DNA of 33,353 bases from an uncultured Oscillospiraceae bacterium (GCA_947631215.1 CANRKN010000014.1:1-33353), one strand, 5' to 3'. Counted from the first letter of the stretch, positions 6,640 through 15,399 are shown. Program-made: numbers and translations. Notes: a model not told the origin generated them from the letters alone.

Positions 6640-8439
6640 ATGAGAACATATAATGCGGGACAAGTGGATATCGTCGTCATCGGAGCGGGCCACGCCGGCA
6701 TTGAGGCGGCCCTGGCCGCGGCGCGGCTGGGACTGGAGACGGCATGCTACACCGTGAGCCTGGACGCGGTGGGCAACATGCCCTGCAACCCGGCCATCGG
6801 CGGCACCGGCAAGGGCCATCTTGTCCGGGAGCTGGACGCCCTGGGGGGCGAGATGGGCCGGGCGGCGGATAAGGCCTGCATCCAGTACCGGATGCTGAAC
6901 GTGGGCAAGGGCCCCGCCGTCCATTCCCTCCGGGCCCAGGCGGACCGCCGCCGGTATCAGGAGATCATGAAGCACACCCTGGAACGTCAGGAGCACCTGC
7001 ACCTTCGCCAGGGGGAGGTCATATCCATCGGCGTGGAGGATGGGCGCGTGGTGTCCGTCACCACGGACAAGGGCGCGGTGGTTGGCACGAAGGCGGTCAT
7101 CGTGGCTTCCGGCACCTATCTGGGAGGCCGGACCATCACCGGCGAGGCGGTGCGGGCCTCCGGGCCTGACGGCCTGGCCGCGGCGCTGCCCCTGACCGAC
7201 TGCCTCAGAGCCTTGGGGCTACGTATGCGCCGGTTTAAGACCGGCACCCCGCCCCGCATCAACGCCCGGACGGTGGACTTTTCCAAGATGGAAATACAAT
7301 ACGGCGACGCGGACCCCCAGCCCTTCTCCTTCTCCACCGACGCCCCACCCAAAAATCAGGCAGTGTGTTACCTCACCTACACCAACGCCGAGACCCACCG
7401 CATCATCCGGGAGAATCTGGACCGGAGCCCCCTCTACGACGGGGTCATCCAGGGCGTCGGCCCCCGGTACTGCCCCAGCATCGAGACGAAGATCGTCACC
7501 TTCCCGGACAAGCCCCGGCACCAGCTGTTCATCGAGCCCATGGGCCTGAATACCGACGAGCTCTATATCCAGGGTCTGTCCTCCTCCCTCCCCGAGGACG
7601 TGCAGATCGCCATGGTCCACACCATCCCCGGCCTGGAGCATGCCGAATTCACCCGCCCGGCCTACGCCATCGAGTACGACTGCCTGGACCCCACGGAGCT
7701 GTACGCCACGCTGGAGACGAAGAAAATAGCGGGCCTTTACGGCGCGGGCCAGTTCAACGGCTCCTCCGGCTACGAGGAGGCCGCCGTCCAGGGCTGGGTG
7801 GCCGGGGTCAACGCCGCCCGGAAGATACAGGGCAGGGACCCGGTCATCATCCGCCGGGACCAGGGCTATATCGGCGCGCTCATCGACGACCTGGTGACCA
7901 AGGGCACCAATGAGCCCTACCGGATGATGACCAGCCGCAGCGAATACCGGCTCCTGCACCGGCAGGATAACGCCGATAAACGACTTGCATACATTGGATA
8001 CGACCTGGGGCTTGTAAGCGAGGAACAGTATCAGCGTGTTTTGGATAAATATTTACAGGTTGACATCGAGATAGCGCGGCTCAAAAAAAGAAAACTCTAT
8101 CAACTTCTGAAAAGGCCCGAAAATACGTATGATTCCCTGGCTGGCCAGGACCCGGACCGCCCTGCACTCTCCCGGGCCGTCATCGAAGAAGTGGAAATAT
8201 CCATAAAATATGAGGGATATATCCAACGTCAGCTCCGGGAGGTGGAGGCTTTCTCCCGCATGGAGCAAAAACGCATACCGATGAATATCGACTATGAGGC
8301 CGTGCCCGGCCTGCGCACGGAGGCGCGGCAGAAGCTGGCCGCCATCCACCCGGTGAGCTTCGGCCAGGCCAGCCGCATCTCCGGTGTCTCCCCGGCAGAT
8401 CTCACCGCCCTGATGATATGGACGGAGAAGGAAAAATGA
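6640..8439 (+). CDS. mnmG: tRNA uridine-5-carboxymethylaminomethyl modification enzyme MnmG (GidA)
   Basis: 599 residues, slightly short of the usual 620-630. The start at 6640 gives [20 protein letters not shown], the family's N-terminus with the FAD site GAGHAG at 14-19; the open frame upstream runs through the tRNA region and is not family-like. Other marks are [22 protein letters not shown] (in part), [11 protein letters not shown], the [13 protein letters not shown] segment and the C-terminal helical domain with YEGYI and RIP. With MnmE it adds the aminomethyl-type group to U34 of certain tRNAs using FAD, methylene-THF and GTP. mnmE and rsmG are not adjacent. It is divergent from tRNA-Leu(UAA), a known class of MnmEG substrate. 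A terminator follows 7 bases after the stop. Confidence 0.97.
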   Translation: MRTYNAGQVDIVVIGAGHAGIEAALAAARLGLETACYTVSLDAVGNMPCNPAIGGTGKGHLVRELDALGGEMGRAADKACIQYRMLNVGKGPAVHSLRAQADRRRYQEIMKHTLERQEHLHLRQGEVISIGVEDGRVVSVTTDKGAVVGTKAVIVASGTYLGGRTITGEAVRASGPDGLAAALPLTDCLRALGLRMRRFKTGTPPRINARTVDFSKMEIQYGDADPQPFSFSTDAPPKNQAVCYLTYTNAETHRIIRENLDRSPLYDGVIQGVGPRYCPSIETKIVTFPDKPRHQLFIEPMGLNTDELYIQGLSSSLPEDVQIAMVHTIPGLEHAEFTRPAYAIEYDCLDPTELYATLETKKIAGLYGAGQFNGSSGYEEAAVQGWVAGVNAARKIQGRDPVIIRRDQGYIGALIDDLVTKGTNEPYRMMTSRSEYRLLHRQDNADKRLAYIGYDLGLVSEEQYQRVLDKYLQVDIEIARLKKRKLYQLLKRPENTYDSLAGQDPDRPALSRAVIEEVEISIKYEGYIQRQLREVEAFSRMEQKRIPMNIDYEAVPGLRTEARQKLAAIHPVSFGQASRISGVSPADLTALMIWTEKEK

Positions 8440-8446
8440 CATTTAC

Positions 8447-8473
8447 GGCCCGCTGGAAAACAGCGGGCCCTTT
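8447..8473 (+). terminator. Intrinsic terminator after mnmG
   Basis: A 9-bp perfect GC-rich stem (8447-8455 with 8461-8469, loop GAAAA) followed by CTTT; the T tract is short. Confidence 0.7.
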
Positions 8474-8556
8474 CATCTGACAGACGAGGGCAGGAAATGT
8501 CAGGACAGCGCCGTCCAATGCGGGGTATGATGGCGGCACACGGAAGGAGGGTCTTT

Positions 8557-9417
8557 ATGGACTGGGTGACCGGGTTCCAGCGGGCGCTGGACTATATCGA
8601 AGCGCACTTGACGGAGGAACTGGACATCTCCGCCGCCGCCCGGGAGGCGGCCTGCTCCCCCTTTTACTTCCAGCGCCTGTTCGGCATCCTCTGCGGCATG
8701 AGCCTGGGCGAATACGTCCGCTCCCGGCGGCTGGCCGAGGCCGGCAGGGAGCTGGCCGCCGGAGGCATAACGGTTCTGGACACGGCTCTGAAGTACGGCT
8801 ATGAGAGCCCGGAGAGCTTTGCAAGGGCCTTCCAGCGGTTCCATGGCGTCACGCCCTCGGAGGTGCGCCGCGGGGCCCATCCCCAGTCCTTTGAGCCCTT
8901 CACCGTGCATATCACACTGAAAGGTGGTCATATCATGGACTGCAGCATCGTGGAAAAGCCCGCCTTTGCCCTCTTGGAGCGGGTGGAAAAGCACACCATC
9001 GCGGATTCTCAGAACGAGAACACTATCCCCGACTTCTGGACCCGCGCCCAGAAGGACGGGACGGTGGAAACGCTCCTGGCCCAGGCCCCGGACAAAACGT
9101 ATATTTACGGCGTCTGCTACGGCAACGCCCCTTCCGACGAGAAGACCTTTGATTACGCCATCGCGGCGGACTGCGGCGGCAGCGTGCCGGAGGGCTTTCG
9201 CCGGACGGTCATCCCCGCCCGGACCTGGGCGGTGTTCCCCTGCCGGGGCGCCATGCCGGGGGCCATCCAGCGGCTCTGGCACCGCATCATCACGGAATAC
9301 TTCCCCTCGTCTCAGTATGAGCCCACCTACGAGCTGGACATCGAGGCCTATCCCGACGGGGACATGCTCTCGCCGGACTATCGGAGCGAGGTATGGGTCC
9401 CGGTGAATAAGAAGTGA
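8557..9417 (+). CDS. AraC-family regulator with effector-binding (GyrI-like) domain
   Basis: 286 residues from ATG 8557, placed by a GGAGGG site 6 bases upstream. The N-terminal 110 residues are an AraC/XylS double helix-turn-helix (DISAAAREAACSPFYFQRLF, then ALKYGYESPESFARAFQRFHGVTPSEVR). The C-terminal 150 residues match the GyrI-like/effector-binding fold seen in Rob and BmrR-type proteins, including the late PTYELDIE and SEVWVPV strands. Such proteins bind small hydrophobic or cationic compounds and often control drug efflux, but no efflux gene is adjacent. It is transcribed alone: a terminator precedes it and a separate promoter with riboswitch follows. A possible promoter is AGGACA (8502-8507), 18 bases, TATGAT (8526-8531). 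Confidence 0.9.
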   Translation: MDWVTGFQRALDYIEAHLTEELDISAAAREAACSPFYFQRLFGILCGMSLGEYVRSRRLAEAGRELAAGGITVLDTALKYGYESPESFARAFQRFHGVTPSEVRRGAHPQSFEPFTVHITLKGGHIMDCSIVEKPAFALLERVEKHTIADSQNENTIPDFWTRAQKDGTVETLLAQAPDKTYIYGVCYGNAPSDEKTFDYAIAADCGGSVPEGFRRTVIPARTWAVFPCRGAMPGAIQRLWHRIITEYFPSSQYEPTYELDIEAYPDGDMLSPDYRSEVWVPVNKK

Positions 9418-9421
9418 GCCC

Positions 9422-9451
9422 TTGACATATTTCCTTCTTCTGGGCTATAAT
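9422..9451 (+). promoter_or_regulatory. Strong promoter upstream of the riboswitch
   Basis: Consensus TTGACA (9422-9427), an 18-base spacer, consensus TATAAT (9446-9451). Predicted start near 9458, just before the aptamer. Confidence 0.85.
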
Positions 9452-9457
9452 ATCATC

Positions 9458-9572
9458 CTGTAAGAGGGAGTAGTTTGCGCGGGGCCATCCCCGCGTCCGG
9501 CGTCTCGTCAGGTCGGCCACGAAGGTGGTCCGGGGCGCCGCAGATAGCTTATCTGAAACGAGACTTTTACCG
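9458..9572 (+). promoter_or_regulatory. Manganese riboswitch, yybP-ykoY type
   Basis: The two conserved ends of the yybP-ykoY aptamer are present: GGGAGTAG at 9466-9473 and ACGAGAC at 9558-9564, plus an internal CTCGTCAGG. Visible helices: closing stem 9460-9466 with 9564-9570 (one G-U pair), a CGCGGGG/CCCCGCG hairpin, GGCCAC/GTGGTC, and a 3' CAGATA-GCT-TATCTG hairpin at the place of the known metal-binding loop helix. The 3' strand of the closing stem (CTTTTAC) is also the 5' part of the terminator stem, so ligand binding should favour readthrough (an ON switch). The family is known to sense Mn2+. Confidence 0.85.
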
Positions 9573-9600
9573 CGTTTTCCCCGCGGTAAAAGTCTTTTTT
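9562..9600 (+). terminator. Riboswitch-controlled terminator
   Basis: A perfect 13-bp stem (9562-9574 with 9582-9594, 7-base loop) followed by six T. Its 5' arm overlaps the 3' strand of the aptamer closing stem, so the two structures exclude each other. Confidence 0.92.
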
Positions 9601-9622
9601 GTTGGAATAGGAGGCTTAAGAT

Positions 9623-10891
9623 ATGTCCGTCACCGCTCTGGTCCTGTTCATCCTCACCTACTGCCTGATGATCGCCCTGCCCAAGTATCGGCCCTGGGTG
9701 GCCCTGTCCAGTGCGGCGCTGTACGTCATTTTGGGCTTCGTCCCCATCCGGGAGCTGGCCGGAGCGGTGGACTGGAACGTTCTCATGATGCTGGCGGGCA
9801 CCATGGGCACGGTGAGCCTGTTCATCGAGTCCCGCATGCCCAACCGCATGGCGGAGGTGCTGCTTACAAAGACGCCAAACGTCATGTGGGTGGCGGTGGT
9901 CATGAGCCTATTCTCCGGCGTCATCTCCGCGTTCGTGGACAACGTGGCCACGGTGCTGATGCTGGCGCCGGTAGGTCTCGCCATCGCGGCGAAGCTGGGC
10001 GTGAGCCCGGTGCCGCTGCTCATCTCCATTGCCGTGAGCTCCAACCTCCAGGGCGCGGCCACGCTGGTGGGCGACACCACCAGCATCATGCTGGGCGGCT
10101 ACGCCGACATGGACTTTCTGGACTTCTTCTTCATGGACGGGAAGTTCTCCATCTTCTGGGCCGTGGAGCTGGGGGCGGTGATGACCGTGCCCATCATCCT
10201 GTGGCTGTTCCGTGACCAGCGGGAGCCGGTATCCATCCCGGACCGGACCGAGGTCACTAACTACTTCCCCTCTTTTCTGCTCATCGCCACAGTGGTACTT
10301 CTCATCTGCGCCAGCTTCATCCCCGGCAAGCCCGCCGTTACCAACGGCCTCATCTGCATCGGCGTATTCCTGGTGGGCGCCATCCACTCCCGGCTGCGGG
10401 AAAAGAGCTGGCATAATGTCAAGGCCGCCTTTCTGGAGATAGACTACCAGACCCTTTTACTGCTGGCAGGCCTCTTTATCGTCATCGAGGGCATCAGCCG
10501 GGGCGGCGTCATCGACGCCATCGCGGATCTGTTCGTGCGCATCGGCGGGTCAAACCTCTTCGTCATGTATACCATCATCGTCTGGGGCTCGGTGCTCTTC
10601 TCCGCCTTCGTGGACAACATCCCCTACGTGGCCACCATGCTCCCGGTGGTGACGGGCATCGCCGCCACCATGGGCTGCTCGCCCATCCTCCTCTACTTCG
10701 GCCTTCTCACCGGCGCCACCCTGGGCGGCAACATCACCCCCATCGGCGCCAGCGCCAACATCACCGTCATCGGCATCCTGCGCCGGCAGGACTATGAGGT
10801 GAGCACCAAAGACTTCATGCGCATCGGCGTGCCCTTCACCCTGGCCGCCGTCATGACCGGATATCTGTTCTGCTGGTTCGTGTGGCATTGA
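9623..10891 (+). CDS. ArsB/NhaD/SLC13-type permease under manganese riboswitch
   Basis: 422 residues from ATG 9623 after AGGAGG (9608-9613). About ten to twelve hydrophobic segments form two repeated halves. Each half has the family signature AFVDN (AFVDNVATVLMLAP near 95 and AFVDNIPYVATMLP near 325) followed by a re-entrant polar segment (ATLVGDTTSIMLG; GGNITPIGASANI). This is the ion-transporter superfamily that includes ArsB, NhaD, the P protein and SLC13 permeases, which move anions or exchange Na+/H+. The substrate cannot be read from the sequence. The upstream Mn2+ riboswitch is the best clue: the genes under this riboswitch class are usually Mn exporters or Mn-linked proteins, so a role in manganese efflux or ion balance under Mn excess is a reasonable inference. 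It stands alone in its transcript. Confidence 0.85.
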   Translation: MSVTALVLFILTYCLMIALPKYRPWVALSSAALYVILGFVPIRELAGAVDWNVLMMLAGTMGTVSLFIESRMPNRMAEVLLTKTPNVMWVAVVMSLFSGVISAFVDNVATVLMLAPVGLAIAAKLGVSPVPLLISIAVSSNLQGAATLVGDTTSIMLGGYADMDFLDFFFMDGKFSIFWAVELGAVMTVPIILWLFRDQREPVSIPDRTEVTNYFPSFLLIATVVLLICASFIPGKPAVTNGLICIGVFLVGAIHSRLREKSWHNVKAAFLEIDYQTLLLLAGLFIVIEGISRGGVIDAIADLFVRIGGSNLFVMYTIIVWGSVLFSAFVDNIPYVATMLPVVTGIAATMGCSPILLYFGLLTGATLGGNITPIGASANITVIGILRRQDYEVSTKDFMRIGVPFTLAAVMTGYLFCWFVWH

Positions 10892-10919
10892 TGCGGGCCA
10901 TTTTTGCGTGAAGGATCGC

Positions 10920-10949
10920 TTGACAAAATCGTATATAAACCGTTATTAT
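10920..10949 (+). promoter_or_regulatory. Probable promoter of the polysaccharide deacetylase gene
   Basis: TTGACA (10920-10925), an 18-base spacer, TATTAT (10944-10949), predicted start near 10956, about 33 bases before the ATG. Confidence 0.75.
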
Positions 10950-10988
10950 TTCAAAGAATAGAGTCGTATACAGGAAAGAGGATGACGA

Positions 10989-12599
10989 ATGGCGTCGGAT
11001 AGAGAAGGTAGCCCCGACATCGACCGCGCGGCACGAAGCCGCGCCGCGGCCCCGGCCGTGAACACCCGCACCCGCCGCCGGGCGCCCACCGCCGGGCGGC
11101 ACCAGGCACCCGGCCGCCACGCGGCCCCGTCCGGCAAGGCGGCAAAGCGGGCCCCCGTTACCGAGGCCAAACCGGTAAAGCGCCCTCCAGCCGCCAAGAG
11201 CGAGCCTGTAAAGCGCCCTCCGGCCGTTGATAATAAACCCGTAAAACGGGCACCGGCCCCCCAGAGCCAGCCGGCTTCGGTGATACCGCCGCCGGCGGCA
11301 CCGGGGGAAAAGCGGCACCACGCCATGAGCAAAAAGCGCCGGCGCAGGAATATCCTTATGCTGTCCGGGCTCATCCTTGCGGTGGCCGCGATCTTCATCC
11401 TGGCCAACTTCATCGTGACCCGGGTGAAGGGCTTTCAGGTGTCCTCCGCCACGGCGGACGCCCAAGTATTATCCTGGGAGAAGACCCGCAACGCGGATAT
11501 GTATGATATCTACGACGGCAGCGGAACGCTTCTGGCGGAGCTGGCCGGGGACGGCCCCACCCAGTACACGGTGGAGGACCTGAAGAGCAGCACCCCCTAC
11601 GATTACACCATCGTGGCAGTGAACAGCTTCCTTGCAAAGCATTCAAGCCGGGCCGCGGCCTGCTCCGCCTACACCCTGCCGGAGGCAGTGGAGTCCCTGA
11701 CCGCCATGAACTCCGGAACCGGCGCGCTCCTTAAATGGGAGGACAGCGGCGCCGGCGGCTATGAGGTGGAATATACCGACCCATCCGGCGTGGAGAAAAC
11801 GCTGGACGCAAAAAAGAGCGACGCCGAGGGCTTCACCATCCCCGACCTGCAGGAGGGCGCCCAGTATATGTTCAACATCCGCGGCTTCGTCCAGGACGGC
11901 GAGGAGCGCATCTATTCCGGCTGGACCTCCTCTGAGACCTTCACCGCCCTGCGGGCGGCGGATATGACCGGCGTGGACGTGACCAAGCCCATGGTGGCCC
12001 TCACCTTCGACGACGGGCCGGACTACGCGGACTACACCGAGCGCATCCTGGCCGTGCTGGCAAAATATAACGCCCACGCCTCCTTCTTCCAGTGCGGGCA
12101 CAGCGCGGCGGACCTGCCGGAAAAGATCACCAGCATGCTGGAGGGCGGCCACGAGGTCGCCTGTCACACCTATGACCACACCCACTACGGCACCGACGTC
12201 ACGGCAGAGGATATCGTCAGCGCCGACGACGCCATCGAGCAGGCCTGCGGCCAGCGGCCCACCGCCTTCCGCTCCCCGGGCGGCATGACCACGGACCTCA
12301 TCCGGGACATCTGCGTCAGCGAGAGGATGCCCATCTTCTACTGGAGCATCGACACCGAGGACTGGAAGAGCCGCAACGCCGACTCCGTGTGCGACATCGT
12401 CATGAACTACGTGAAGGACGGGGACATCATCCTCATGCACAACGTCTACGAATCCACCGTGGAGGCCGTGGAGCGCATCGTGCCCTTCCTGGCCAAGGAG
12501 GGCTATCAGATGGTCACGGTCAGCCAGCTCGTCCAGGCCAAGACAGGCAAGCCCCCTGTGCCCGGCACCCAGTACGTCACCGCCACCATCACCAACTGA
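10989..12599 (+). CDS. Membrane-anchored polysaccharide deacetylase (NodB/CE4) with long basic N-terminus and fibronectin-like region
   Basis: 536 residues; ATG 10989 follows a GGAAAGAGG site. Residues 1-115 are very rich in Arg, Pro, Ala and Lys and contain three copies of a PVKR(P/A)PA unit; they should be cytoplasmic. One membrane segment lies at about 118-140. A beta-rich region of about 170 residues resembles two fibronectin III-like domains (150-320). The C-terminal NodB domain has all five motifs: TFDDGPD (D341, D342), HTYDH (H393, H397: metal ligands), RSPGG (R428), DTEDW (455-459) and LMH (H484). These residues are those needed for a metal-dependent deacetylase acting on peptidoglycan or another N-acetylated glycan outside the cell. 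The basic tail is unusual; it may bind nucleic acid or anionic lipid, but nothing proves this. Confidence 0.92.
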   Translation: MASDREGSPDIDRAARSRAAAPAVNTRTRRRAPTAGRHQAPGRHAAPSGKAAKRAPVTEAKPVKRPPAAKSEPVKRPPAVDNKPVKRAPAPQSQPASVIPPPAAPGEKRHHAMSKKRRRRNILMLSGLILAVAAIFILANFIVTRVKGFQVSSATADAQVLSWEKTRNADMYDIYDGSGTLLAELAGDGPTQYTVEDLKSSTPYDYTIVAVNSFLAKHSSRAAACSAYTLPEAVESLTAMNSGTGALLKWEDSGAGGYEVEYTDPSGVEKTLDAKKSDAEGFTIPDLQEGAQYMFNIRGFVQDGEERIYSGWTSSETFTALRAADMTGVDVTKPMVALTFDDGPDYADYTERILAVLAKYNAHASFFQCGHSAADLPEKITSMLEGGHEVACHTYDHTHYGTDVTAEDIVSADDAIEQACGQRPTAFRSPGGMTTDLIRDICVSERMPIFYWSIDTEDWKSRNADSVCDIVMNYVKDGDIILMHNVYESTVEAVERIVPFLAKEGYQMVTVSQLVQAKTGKPPVPGTQYVTATITN

Positions 12600-12617
12600 A
12601 AACTGAAATACAAAATG

Positions 12618-12647
12618 CGGCCCGAGACGCTTGTCTCGGGCCGTTTT
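12618..12647. terminator. Bidirectional terminator between deacetylase and propeller genes
   Basis: A perfect 11-bp stem (12618-12628 with 12633-12643, loop GCTT) followed by TTTTCTT. On the left an AAAAT stretch gives a T-rich tail on the other strand, so it can serve both convergent genes. Confidence 0.88.
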
Positions 12648-12668
12648 CTTATCCCCAAATATCCCCGG

Positions 12669-14378
12669 TCACTCCAGGGTGATGCCGTATATCTGCTCGC
12701 CCCGGGTGCCGATGACCACAGTGTTGTTCCACACGATGGGCGTGGCCTCCATGGTGCAGCCGAAGCCGAAGCTGTCGTATTCCTCGCCCGTCAGGCCGTC
12801 CAGCAAGTACATGGTCCCGTCGATGCAGGAGGTGTACAGCACGTAGCCGTTGCCGTCGGTGTCGTAGAAGGTGACAGGGGTGGACCAGGAATAGCTGTTG
12901 GAGTGGTAGGTCCATACCTCCTCGCCGGTGGCGGTGTCCAGGGCCACCAGGGTGCCGTCCTCATAGCCGGGGTACCGGGCCACGGCCACGTACAAAAGCC
13001 CCTCCAGGGGGCCCTTGCCCAGGGACAGGGACGCCTGCACGCCGCCGGAAAGGTCCTCCACCGAGTGGCAGGTATAGCTGTGGTGCCACACCTCCTGCCC
13101 GGTGACGGCGTCTATCTTCCACACGGGTATCTCCGCCGTGTCCCAGCTGCGCCAGCCCAGGTGGAAGGAGGTGCTCAGGTAGATATAGGGGTGTCCCTCC
13201 CCGTCCACCTCCAGCACGCCGGTGCAGTTGGTGTCGTCCAGACAGTCGAAGCGCCATTCAATGGCCAGGTCATTGAGGTCGATGCACAGGAAATCCCCGC
13301 CGTTGTCCGCGATGAACAGATAGCCCCGCCAGGCGATGGCGCTGTCCTCCATGCCGTAGTAGAACTTCTCCGCCGTGGAGGACTCATAGGTGAACTTGAC
13401 CTCCTGGGGGTCCACGGTGATGGTGCCGGCGGCCTCGTCATAGGATGTGTTCAGATCCAGGATATAGAGCACCCCGTTCTCCCCGGGGTAGATGAGCTGA
13501 TCTGTCTCCGCGTCCACAAGGGCGGAGCTGTCCCAGGCGCTCCAGCCCCGGGGGGCGAAGTCGTCATTGTTGCCGGTGGTATACAGGACCTCCCCGTCGA
13601 TGAGGCTCACGATCATGATCCGTGGGGTGCCCTCCCCGGACACGCCGCCGCCCAGGTACATGAGGGGATACCCCCGGGGGTCCACGGAACCGGCCCCCTT
13701 GAAGGGGTAGCCCAAATAGACGCTGTCCCGGGTCTGCTGGCCGGTCTCCAGGTCGATGAAGAATACCCGCCCGGCCAGGGTGGCGTAGATGACCTCCACC
13801 AAGTCCTCCTTTTCCTTGGCCCAGTCGTACATATCCATGATGCGCTTGGTGCTCTCCGGCCACTGGACGGCCAGGGGCTGGCCCGTCCAGCCGCTGCCGC
13901 CCCAATAGCTGCCGCCGCCGGACATGCCGCCGGTGGTCACGGTCCAGTAGTCCCCGAACTGGGCGGCGTTCAACGCCGCCTTGCCGTAGGAGGAGCTGTC
14001 CCGGAAGTTGCTGCCCCGGAAGGTGAAGATGCCGGTGAGCTTCCCGTAGTCCTCCGGGCCTATAAAGTCCATGGTGTGCTCTGCGTCTGCCATATAGCCC
14101 GCGGCCACGTCGCCGTGGACCAAGTAGGAGGTGGAGGTGATAATATCGGAGGCGCGGCTTTCCGGCGTGAACTCCGCCGGGGGCGTGGGCACAGGGGTGG
14201 CTGTGGGCTCCGGGGTGGGCGTCACGAACTTGCCCGACAGCTCCGTGGACCTGCCCATGACGGCCGTATCCGCCAGAGCGGTCAGACTATCCTTATTGGC
14301 ATGCAGCAACGCTCCCAGGCACATGAGCAGCGCCAGGAACACGGCTGTCTTCATCCAAAAAACGGCTCTGCGCTTCAT
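12669..14378 (-). CDS. Exported or membrane-anchored beta-propeller (PQQ-like repeat) protein
   Basis: 569 residues; the start follows a GGGAGG site. An N-terminal hydrophobic segment (about 8-25, after MKRR) acts as signal or anchor, then a Pro/Thr linker (TPTPEPTATPVPTPP, about 53-67). The rest is a repeat of beta strands with the pattern 'aspartate ... ATGEEVW / AVTGQEVWHH / LTGEEYDSF' that is typical of PQQ-like or quinoprotein-type propellers, ending ATPIVWNNTVVIGTRGEQIYGI. No catalytic PQQ residues can be assigned, so it is more likely a scaffold or sensor than a dehydrogenase. It is 15 bases downstream of the rhomboid-like gene, forming a two-gene operon. The Pro/Thr linker resembles those of the SGNH proteins at 20634-23295. 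Exact function unknown. Confidence 0.82.
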   Translation of the reverse strand: MKRRAVFWMKTAVFLALLMCLGALLHANKDSLTALADTAVMGRSTELSGKFVTPTPEPTATPVPTPPAEFTPESRASDIITSTSYLVHGDVAAGYMADAEHTMDFIGPEDYGKLTGIFTFRGSNFRDSSSYGKAALNAAQFGDYWTVTTGGMSGGGSYWGGSGWTGQPLAVQWPESTKRIMDMYDWAKEKEDLVEVIYATLAGRVFFIDLETGQQTRDSVYLGYPFKGAGSVDPRGYPLMYLGGGVSGEGTPRIMIVSLIDGEVLYTTGNNDDFAPRGWSAWDSSALVDAETDQLIYPGENGVLYILDLNTSYDEAAGTITVDPQEVKFTYESSTAEKFYYGMEDSAIAWRGYLFIADNGGDFLCIDLNDLAIEWRFDCLDDTNCTGVLEVDGEGHPYIYLSTSFHLGWRSWDTAEIPVWKIDAVTGQEVWHHSYTCHSVEDLSGGVQASLSLGKGPLEGLLYVAVARYPGYEDGTLVALDTATGEEVWTYHSNSYSWSTPVTFYDTDGNGYVLYTSCIDGTMYLLDGLTGEEYDSFGFGCTMEATPIVWNNTVVIGTRGEQIYGITLE

Positions 14379-14393
14379 GTGGCGCCTCCCGTA

Positions 14394-15272
14394 TCACTCG
14401 GTGAAGTGGATGTGGCTGTTGATGTGGTCGATGCAGAAGCAGTGATACCCCGCGCAGCGGCTGCAATAGCGGAATTCCAGGTCGGGCCAGTCCCTGTCCG
14501 TCCGGCCGCACACCTCGCATTTGCGGGTATAGCCCTGGGCCTTCTGCTCCTGCTGCACCTTCCGGGCGGCCTGTTTGAACTGGATGGTCCGGGCCTTCTG
14601 CGCCGTCCTTCTCCGCATAGCGGAGGGCCGGAAGAAGTCAAAAAGCCACTGGCCGCAGAACACCAGGTAGTTCAGCATCGCCACCACCGGCACCAAGGCC
14701 ATGCCGACGGAGCCCTGACCAATATAGCTGACCACCGACAGCACGAACATGGCCGCGTCCACCCAGGCCAGCCACTTGATCTTGATGGGGATGAAGAAGA
14801 ACAGCAGCACCCGCTGGTCCGGCCACATGGTGGCGAAGGCGAAGAACAGGGACAGGTTCAGGTAGTTGGACGTGACCCACAGGGCGCGGCGGGTGACGGC
14901 GTAGTAAAGAATGCTGTACAGCGCCGTCAGGAGCATACCGCCCATGTAGTAGATGTTGAACCGGGGCGTGCCCCAGGCCCGCTCCAGATTGCTGCCGATG
15001 AAGTAATAAAAATACAGGGCGATAGCGAAGAAGAAGGGCGAGCTGCTCTCCGGCACCAGCACGAAGGTCACCAGCCTCCACACCTGGCCATGGAGAAACA
15101 GCCGGGGGTTGAAGTAGAGATAGCTCACCAGCGTCCCGGTCCGGTCCATCAGCGTGAACAGATACACGATGACCTGGCCGATGACGATGAATATCATCAG
15201 GTTCCGCAGGCCGAAGCCGGGGTGCTTCCTGCAGAACTTCTCGATCCTGTTATCCAGGCTCCTCACGTCCAT
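14394..15272 (-). CDS. Rhomboid-like membrane protein without catalytic motif, C-terminal zinc-ribbon-like tail
   Basis: 292 residues from ATG 15272; a longer frame to a TTG at 15356 exists but adds only polar residues without a good ribosome site. Five or six membrane segments show a rhomboid/derlin-like order: a loop with GSNLERAWGTPRFNIYY, and later the RVLLFFFIPIKIKWLAW segment that in rhomboids follows the active-site helix. At the place of the catalytic GxSG helix there is YLNLSLFFAFA, so the protease serine motif is missing. The C-terminal 45 residues hold CEVCG, YCSRC, CFC and several His, which looks like a metal-binding tail in the cytoplasm. It is likely a pseudoprotease or a chaperone-like protein of membrane clients. 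It is the first gene of an operon with the exported propeller protein. Confidence 0.7.
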   Translation of the reverse strand: MDVRSLDNRIEKFCRKHPGFGLRNLMIFIVIGQVIVYLFTLMDRTGTLVSYLYFNPRLFLHGQVWRLVTFVLVPESSSPFFFAIALYFYYFIGSNLERAWGTPRFNIYYMGGMLLTALYSILYYAVTRRALWVTSNYLNLSLFFAFATMWPDQRVLLFFFIPIKIKWLAWVDAAMFVLSVVSYIGQGSVGMALVPVVAMLNYLVFCGQWLFDFFRPSAMRRRTAQKARTIQFKQAARKVQQEQKAQGYTRKCEVCGRTDRDWPDLEFRYCSRCAGYHCFCIDHINSHIHFTE

Positions 15273-15399
15273 CACCTCATGCCAATCATACCCTTTTTTC
15301 CCGGTAAAGTCCACCCTATTTTGCCAGCCCGGTCCCGGAAAAGGTTTTTTGGGCAAAAACGATTATTTTCCTTTCAAAATGGGGATGTTTATGATATAG

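Noticed and set aside
8497..8556. 20-residue longer N-terminus of the AraC-type regulator
   Set aside because: The ribosome site GGAGGG lies just before ATG 8557, and the extension has no family similarity.
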